A DNA stretch of 64,000 nt from Glandiceps talaboti (taxonomy: Eukaryota > Hemichordata > Enteropneusta > Spengelidae): NCBI RefSeq assembly GCF_964340395.1, contig NC_135551.1, positions 8,289,379-8,353,378 of the forward strand, in the 5' to 3' direction. Positions 1 to 64,000 of this stretch are shown here, piece after piece. How positions within the stretch are numbered: the stretch's first letter is position 1; each line of letters opens with the position of its first letter. The translations under genes and the position numbers were made by a program. The notes beneath the pieces were generated by a model. That model worked only from the letters and a program-made list of their open reading frames with translations. It did not search any database and was not told where the DNA came from.

Positions 1-266
1 ACTTTTGAAGACTAAAGTAATTATGTTCCTCCATTATAATACAACTTATTTTACAATTAGAAAATGGTCAGTGCGCTGGCCATATTACACTCAACTCCAC
101 TAGCACGACATATCTCCGTATTCTAGCGAACAAATTATAGCAAATAAACAACACTGCAACGTACATAATAAAAAAAGTAACTACATCCACAGAATGAAAA
201 AAAAGAACCATGAATGTGAGTATCGAAACGACGAAAAATACCTATCAGTCTCAATTTGAACTACTT

Positions 267-767
267 CTATACACTAATAACCACTTGTCGACAAACAACA
301 TACACAAGTTTGAGTAACGACTCGGATGAATCTACTTCCGCATTTACCTTTGATTCCGTAACAGTGACTGGATCGCTGACCTGGACGTGTTGTGTGAATT
401 CGCGTTTCTTAGGGGCTATACTCACACACTTTGTACAACATGTGGCATGTTTGGCACGGGCACCCAGTCCCTGGAAGCCTCTGGTTATTGACTGCCGTAC
501 ATAGTAGTGTTCGAAACGCAACGTATCACCATCCGGTGGTGTTTGCGTCCAGGCAATGTGGCGGGGGTTTGCACATGCTCCTACAAACTTCCCTCGCTTT
601 CTACAAGCATACCCACGCTGTCCTGTCGCCAATGTCACCAAGCAAAGGTCCAAGGAATAATAATAAAACAATCGCCAACCTGATGTTTGTAACATTGTCC
701 ATTCACCTCCGCCACACTCTTCGACAGGTGGGCCCCGAGACTGGAGCCATAGCCAAAACAATCCCAA
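267..767 (-). CDS. Weak candidate exon or gene, cysteine-containing, unrecognised
   Basis: An open frame of 166 codons on the minus strand in a locally GC-richer stretch. The second half carries clustered cysteines (ACRKRGKFVGACANP, then HATCCTKC, then YVVCRQ), which could suit a small secreted protein. I could not match it to a known family. A splice-acceptor-like AG just before the RGYAC segment raises the possibility that only the downstream part is a terminal exon. The overlapping plus-strand frame at 431-811 is of similar length, so the coding strand is uncertain. Confidence 0.2.
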   Translation of the reverse strand: MGLFWLWLQSRGPPVEECGGGEWTMLQTSGWRLFYYYSLDLCLVTLATGQRGYACRKRGKFVGACANPRHIAWTQTPPDGDTLRFEHYYVRQSITRGFQGLGARAKHATCCTKCVSIAPKKREFTQHVQVSDPVTVTESKVNAEVDSSESLLKLVYVVCRQVVISV

Positions 768-811
768 TATTCAAAGTACAATTGTGCTCAAACGACACGG
801 TAGATCTTTAA

Positions 812-2916
812 ATGCTACGGTAGAAGTGGTGGGAATGTATTTACGTTTGTTGTCTGTAGTTTATGTATTTCAGCGAATCAGAACTGATTTCACAGCCCAA
901 AAACTAAAGGCATGTGTATTCCAATGGTCCTGAGCTTGCTACTGCAAAAAGCAGCGATTTGATTGGTTAAGACTTTCACTAGCCACTTGAGGGCAGACTC
1001 TTTTCCTCATTACCATAAAATGCCTTATTAGGGATGTGGCAGACAGATTAGCAGCTGTACATGTATAATTCATGTAGCCACGAATCAGAACGAGGATTGA
1101 AGACAGTTTTATGAAACAATGATATTGGAAATTGCATTATAATTTGATTTACTCGTTTATATATATACAACATATACAGACAAGTAAATCATAATGCGAC
1201 TTATACGTGTTCGTTAAAAAGTCAATCACACCATGCTATTTCGGTTACCTATCCTCCAAAAAAACCCCCATGACGGTCGTAAATAGCAGACAAATATGAC
1301 GTAATCACTTAAGATATTGTCATGTGCATGTTGACACGCACACAGTGCTGCACTGGGAATGGTAATCAAAGTTGATAGAAACAAACTTTCACGATTTGTT
1401 CAAAAATACTAACCAGGAAACCGAAAATAGAATCTTTTTATCGTTCAAAGAATGCTGCTTTTATTTGCAAAGATATTTGCAGAGAAAGTGCGATTTTGAG
1501 CGGACTATATGATGACATTAAGTCTCAAAGATCGAGTCAATGTCCGATCAAATGGAACCACTCGCTGCCCACGTCTTGATGGCATCCGTACAAAATCTAT
1601 TCTCAAACAAATCTTGTTGCAGGCAATCACATCATAGTATCTAGTTTATATATAGACAGTTAAAACGGTGTATTTTACGCACGAGTAACGCTAGCTCAAA
1701 TTAGTGAAAGACCCCCTTCCTCCCTCACCACCACTACTACCATCACCCAGGTGTCCTCAGACATGGTGGTCTCATGGTGCGATAGTATTCATTTATTATT
1801 AATATAACCTCCTTCTACTGTACTTGTGACAGTTCATTAATTAACGCTCTTCCATTGATTTACAACTAGCATCGTGACAAACAAACTCACTTTAGAAGTT
1901 ATTAGTTATGTTTTTTGATACGACTAAACAATCAGCTAACTGGATTGTTGTAGAAGTTATCCATAGAACAGGGTGTGATATATATTGCGCGATACTAATA
2001 CCTAAACGAAGGAAGTTTAAGTTTTCGATTGTATAGTACCATTGCCACGATGACTTTCTAGTTTGTAGAAGGAAGGATCTTAATCCTATTGCAAACACAA
2101 ACGACCTGGTATTGCCCAAGATACATAAAGCTCGCTTCTTTCATTCGCATTTGTCGTTAGAACAAGTACTGATGCTTGGAACAGTGATTTCAATGGTAAT
2201 ACACCATTTAGTCGGATCATTTGATGTTTACACTCACGGCATAATGCGTTAATTTAGGCAAATAGTGAGTTTGTTCTAGCATGCTACTAATTAATGCAAA
2301 GCTGATAAACTCAGATAAGACATTGATATCAGGTAGGAAATAGAAACAAACAGTGAGAGGAAACAGTATTTAAAACTTTATTTGAAGTATACAGAAAATA
2401 ATAGTAGAATCCGGAAAATCGCGAGTACAAAACTGATTATTTGTCCTTTACCCTGTGGTATTACCATACATTCCTGTGTATCATCATAAATTTCACTTGT
2501 AATCTCATGCATTCTCCATATATCACCATGCATAAAAATTCTAGCTACTGATAAACCAATATTTTATTCCAGCAACCAAGCTATCTGTATGCCAGACTTG
2601 CTGAATATTGTACAGTGCAGTGACAGCACACTATGTTAATATATGTTAGATTATTTAGTAGCAGTAGTATGTCTCTTGTTCTGTACATGCAAGGCCATCG
2701 GCCCAATATGCAAGTTGCTTAATTGTTGAAGAATAAATTATGTAAGAAACATTAAGTGGAAATATTACAAATAAAATCATTCATTGCATGAAATGTAAAT
2801 ATAGCAAAGAATTGAACAATATGTACATTATCTGATGTAAGTAAATTGATGAATTTATCAGTAGTCTGTGATGCAAAGTAAAATCTTCGTAACAAACTAA
2901 CAGATAACTACCAGAT
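812..2916. other. No gene seen
   Basis: AT-rich sequence with only short open frames, none resembling a protein I know and none bounded by convincing splice sites. No long tandem repeat is visible. Confidence 0.5.
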
Positions 2917-2920
2917 TTAA

Positions 2921-3000
2921 ACTGAATGCCTCCCGTAAGGGAATCACTAATTATGCAAAAACTAAATGCCTCCCGTAAGGGAATCACTAATTATGCAAAA
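2921..3000 (+). repeat. 40-bp tandem duplication of the element end
   Basis: Two adjacent 40-bp copies (2921-2960 and 2961-3000) differ at one base. Each contains GCCTCCCGTAAGGG and ends in TTATGCAAAA, so the 5' terminus of the pearl-like element is duplicated head to tail. Confidence 0.9.
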
Positions 3001-3133
3001 ACTAAAAAAGACTATGGTAACATGCTTTGTTTTTTGGACAAGCGTGCTTTCTCAGGTTAATGTATGTAAGAGTGTATGATACTGCTTAATGCAGTCTTAA
3101 GATATAGCCTAATTACCGAAAATCAATGATTCA

Positions 3134-3880
3134 TTAATTATGCAAATTATTCATTAACACTGTAAGGTACATCAACTAACTTTATAGGACATACACAATT
3201 TGTTATGGTTAATGTATGTACTGAATTGTATTTAAATTGAAGCATGCAGTCGTAAGATATAGCCTAATTACCAAGAATCATTAATTATGCAAATTATTCA
3301 TTAACACTGAAAGGTACACCAACAAGCTTTGCAGGACATATGCAATTGTTATGGTTAACGTGTGTACTGAATTATATTAGAATTGAAGTATGTATTCTTA
3401 AGATATAGACTAAGTACCGAAAATCATTAATTATGCAAATTATTCATTAACACTGTACGGTGCATCAACAATCTTGATAGGAAATATGTGTTTTCTTATG
3501 GTTAACGTATGTACTAAATTATGTTGAATTTGAAGTATGTATTCTTAAGATATAGCCTAATTATAAAAACTAATTAATTATGCAAATTATTCATTAACAC
3601 TGTACGGTGCATCAACAAACTTGATAGGACATATGTGTTTTCTTATGGTTAATGTATGTACTAAATTATGTTGAATTTGAAGTATGTATTCTTAAGATAT
3701 AGCCTCATTACCAAAAATAATTAATTATGCAAATGTTTCATTAACACTGTAAGATACATCAACGAATTTTATAGGACAAATGTATGTTGTTATGTTTAAC
3801 GAATATACTAAATTATATTGAAATTGAAGTATGCAGTCTTAAGATATTGCATAATTAGTTGATTTCATTAATATGCAAAT
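3134..3880 (+). repeat. Tandem array of ~147-bp monomers
   Basis: The anchor TTAATTATGCAAA recurs at spacings of 147, 146, 147, 147 and 147 bp. Each monomer also contains CATTAACACTGTA, TATAGGACATA, TTATGGTTAA and TCTTAAGATATAGCCTAATTA. Related, more diverged copies occur at about 4.75, 22-23.7, 32.6-33.3, 38.9-39.4 and 49.3-49.8 kb. Confidence 0.85.
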
Positions 3881-4001
3881 TTCTCTAATTAAACATTAAC
3901 AGATCTGGCTCAAAACCTAATCAGGTCTAGCTATTACCCTAAAGGTTATAAATCCCAAATTTCATTACAATTGAGCCAGCCGATTTTTAGAAAATGATGA
4001 C

Positions 4002-4044
<43 letters not shown>
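4002..4044 (+). repeat. (ACAG)n microsatellite in a pearl-like element
   Basis: An uninterrupted ACAG run of about ten units lies between the core repeats and the terminal hairpin. Confidence 0.9.
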
Positions 4045-4048
<4 letters not shown>

Positions 4049-4061
4049 TTCCCCTTTTAAT

Positions 4062-4085
4062 ACCTCCCGTACCCTTACGGGAGGT
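4062..4085. repeat. Terminal hairpin, 10-bp perfect stem
   Basis: ACCTCCCGTA (4062-4071) and TACGGGAGGT (4076-4085) are exact reverse complements around a CCCT loop. This resembles the 3' hairpin of Helitron-group elements. Confidence 0.8.
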
Positions 4086-4149
4086 AAAACTGATATTCAT
4101 CCTGTACATGATTTAAATCACATAGTTGACATAAAACCTCATCCATCTT

Positions 4150-4450
4150 TCAATTCAATTCAACTTGATACATGGCATATAAGAACTTAAACATTTTGCT
4201 ATTTACACCACCTCTTAGAAGAATGTACCACAACCTTTTTCTTTCAATTGAGTCAAACGCCTTGGAAAAGTCTACGAATGCACGATGGAATTTTCCACGC
4301 TTCCTAGAAATGTATTTTGGGACTATCGACTGCAACACGAAAATGTTGTTAACAGTTGAGTAACCACGCCGGCCTGAAATCAGCTTGACCTTCATCAACC
4401 TTTCCGAGTGCGTCTGACCAAAAAGTGAGACGATTATTTATCAGATGTAA
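4150..4450 (-). pseudogene. LINE reverse-transcriptase fragment
   Basis: Minus-strand translation gives the start of a non-LTR reverse transcriptase palm. One frame reads LGKVDEGQADFRP (4349-4549). A second frame (4150-4398) reads GYSTVNNIFVLQ and then FVDFSKAFDSIERKRLWY, which contains catalytic motif A with its Asp present. A frameshift separates the two near 4370, and the rest of the ORF is missing on both sides. It is a dead fragment abutting the next pearl-like repeat. Confidence 0.75.
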
Positions 4451-5036
4451 ACTGAATGTTTTCCGTAAGGGCAAAGTTTTGAGATTGTCGATCCTACAGA
4501 CAATTGTTGGAATACAACACAACATATGTAATAAGTTATTTTTTCTCATTGATTGCTATTTGCTCATTGCTGTTAGTGATCTCCTGGCCAACTACAACAT
4601 GTACTGTGACATTTGTTGAGAATGTAAAAAAACAAATAAGCGCATCATCGTACCACTTTAGACAACATTTCCTGACGAGAAACTATTTTTTCCTTTTTAG
4701 TGGCCTAAGAAAATATGCCAATAATTTATTAAAACTATAAGCTACATTAGTAATATTTTCAGGACAGGTGCGCTTTTGTATCACAAATGTGTGTACCAAG
4801 TTATAATGAATTTGAAGCGTGCATTCTTGAGATATAGCCTAATTACTGAAAATCATTAATTATGTAAATTGCTCATTAATATTCACGGGATTTTTACCAA
4901 AACCTAATCAAGTCGTGCCATTACCCTACGGAATACGTCTTGAGCAAGCCGTTATGGAGAAAACAATGACACAGACAGACAGACAGACAGACACACAGAC
5001 TTCCACCCATAAATATATCTCTTCCTTACGGAAGAA
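4440..5036 (+). mobile_element. Short pearl/HINE-like element
   Basis: Begins with AAACTGAATGTTTTCCGTAA GGG, has one recognisable core unit (about 4743-4875), then the family 3' block (ACCAAAACCTAATCAAG, GAGCAAGCCGTTATGG). A short ACAG run at 4971-5000 follows, and the element ends in the hairpin CTTCC-TTAC-GGAAG at 5021-5034. It is a diverged relative of the 2917-4087 element; the two are separated by the reverse-transcriptase fragment. Confidence 0.6.
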
Positions 5037-5169
5037 AAAATGGAAGTGCAAAGTTCGCTAAAATACTCACCCTTTTCATGGAGGTATACTATCATAACCT
5101 TTGCCCAATCCTTTTGAAATATACCAGAATCTATCAAGTAATACAGTAAGGTAAGGAACTAGTAGCTGC

Positions 5170-5510
5170 TCTGAAATATTCACCCAATAGTGAAGATATT
5201 ATGCCAACCGAGAGCATAGCTCGGCGATATTTCATAAAATTGTAAGTAGCACTTTTTAAAGGTTTTTCCAAGTGTAAATGCCTCTGTAAATTACATACCA
5301 CTGATGAGATGGAAACAGTTGGAACCAGTACTTCAAAGTGTCTATTTCGAATGTGAAAATCATGACAATATGTAAAGAATGAAAATTATTTTTCGGAAAG
5401 CGATCGCTATAATAAGCTTATACCATAACAAATAAGAACGCTCTCTTCTAAACGTTATTTAATCTCATAAGCTTACTGATGGCTTCTTAGATTACCAATT
5501 GCAACATATC
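5170..5510 (-). repeat. Inverted copy of the 6.64 and 8.16 kb repeat
   Basis: The reverse complement of this stretch aligns with 6640-6945 and 8160-8505. Shared blocks include ATAGACACTT, CTCATCAGTGGTAT, GGCATTTACACTT and CATAATATCTTCAC. It therefore faces the two direct copies and gives a foldback arrangement around the exon at 6419. Confidence 0.7.
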
Positions 5511-6418
5511 GCCGTGAAATATGACATCTACTTGTTGATCTACCTGTGGTTATCTCTAATTCGAGCTGTTTTTGCCTATGTGATTGAGATTGGCTGATAC
5601 CCAGAGGTTCTTGAATTATATGTCTTTTACTATACGATTTTACAGCCGTTAGTTTATGTAATTCCTTTGTGTAAAAGAATCACTTACAATCATCATTAGC
5701 TGTACTTGTTTCAGGGTAGGCGTAACATCCAAATGTTAGAATAATGCAAAATTATTAATCACACCGGCTTCTTCATTGTGTTTTCCGTCATTGTCTATTA
5801 TTGAATGAATTTTTTTCATGGAAATTGATACAATGCTACGACTTAATACTGGCTGGCAGTGCGTAAATAACGGGGCCCTAAACCTACAAAAGAAGCGAAA
5901 TTTAAAAAAAGAAAGAAAAAAGATTTATATCAGAAGATTTTCTGTAAACGTCTGTATTTCGTCTCCATACTATTTATTCTAGCGTGAGTACAAGCATATT
6001 CATTGAACAGACTGTATTTTTTAAAACCAACTTTTGAATATTCATAAGTCGCCTACTAAATATTACCTTTGTGCTTACAATCGGCATTTGGCGGCAAGGG
6101 AAACAAATAGTGACCGATTTAGCCCACAGTGTTTGGTCCTTCACATATCATTTCGGTAAATATGCAATATGCTACCATGTAGATTTTTGTCCAATAGGGC
6201 GTCTGGTATCGATGTGTAAAGAGTAGAGCGCACAAAACCATTGTCAAGTTGCCACAGGTAGATTTTACTTTCCCCTAGCTACCATCTGTTTTGTAGTTCC
6301 TACGTCGAAAGTCATTCAACTTTTTCTTTCGTGAGCTTTACATGCGTTCTCCTGATATCCTCTGTGTCAAATGGACAGTTTGTGAAAAATGCTGTGTTCT
6401 TATTTTTTTATTCCGACA

Positions 6419-64000
<57,582 letters not shown>

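Larger units (their letters stand above)
2917..4087 (+). mobile_element. Pearl/HINE-like element with 147-bp tandem core
   Basis: The left end carries the family motif TTTAAACTGAATGCCTCCCG followed by TAAGGG. The body holds tandem units of about 147 bp (anchors TTAATTATGCAAA at 3134, 3281, 3427, 3574, 3721 and a variant at 3868). A spacer follows, then (ACAG)n at 4002-4044, then a perfect 10-bp stem hairpin at 4062-4085. A subterminal end, a core of tandem repeats, a tetranucleotide run and a 3' hairpin are the layout of bivalve pearl elements and of Helentron-associated interspersed elements. These carry no protein and are moved by Helitron-group Rep/helicase enzymes. The class is inferred; the structure is seen directly. 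Confidence 0.65.

Noticed and set aside
431-811. Plus-strand 126-codon frame
   Set aside because: Overlaps the more protein-like minus-strand frame and shows no domain or splice context.
5309-5326. CTGATGA ... GAAAC spacing resembling a hammerhead
   Set aside because: Only four bases separate the core boxes, too few for stem II, and flanking strands do not pair.

Overview
The window is animal nuclear DNA: AT-rich, dominated by microsatellites and transposon remains, with small exons bounded by GT...AG splice sites. The mix of content (a GRL101/LGR-type receptor with a chimeric ectodomain, an intronless GM2-synthase-like gene, Penelope-like elements with hammerhead ribozymes, and pearl/HINE-like elements with a ~147-bp tandem core) suggests a marine invertebrate, either a lophotrochozoan or an invertebrate deuterostome. 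The sequence alone does not fix the phylum.

The main content is one very large plus-strand gene that can be assembled exon by exon from about 6.4 kb or 23.9 kb to beyond the right edge. In order it encodes: a possible signal-peptide exon (6419-6527), a trefoil (P-type) domain (23895), several unassigned modules (25105, 25514, 28975), an EGF-like domain (31126), a module with a C-type-lectin-like start (34168), a two-exon unassigned module (36865 and 38437), a PAN/apple-like domain (45965), a CUB domain (47602), a three-exon C-type lectin domain (48173-48907), two short linker exons, seven LDL-receptor class A repeats (50921-53805), an LRR N-cap and four leucine-rich-repeat exons (54319-59507), a seven-transmembrane rhodopsin-like domain in one exon (61511), and a kinase-like exon with an HGN instead of HRD catalytic loop (63363). 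Splice phase agrees at every junction: phase 1 in nearly all of the ectodomain, phase 2 through the LRRs, and phase 1 again into the cytoplasmic tail. The likely product is a cell-surface receptor of about 1,850 residues or more, combining ligand-binding modules, a GPCR core and an intracellular pseudokinase-like domain. Three alternative C-termini are visible.

On the minus strand, inside what would be intron 1, lies an intact intronless beta-1,4-N-acetylgalactosaminyltransferase gene (14105-15658). No other gene is well supported; a cysteine-containing ORF at 267-767 (minus) is a weak candidate.

The rest is mobile and repetitive DNA. It includes LINE reverse-transcriptase remnants (4.2, 11.9-12.2, 16.1-17.7, 39.6 and 60.5 kb), a Penelope-like element remnant (17.85-18.88 kb), two hammerhead ribozyme motifs lying between (TA)n tracts (58.3 and 59.9 kb), and at least eight pearl/HINE-like fragments with tandem ~147-bp cores, (ACAG)n runs and terminal hairpins. 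There is also a 4.9-kb DNA transposon with terminal inverted repeats, TAA flanks and decayed divergent ORFs (40.2-45.1 kb), a 2.5-kb element with short inverted termini (55.4-57.9 kb), and a 1.6-kb tandem duplication that contains the signal-peptide exon and a decayed copy of it (5.8-9.0 kb).
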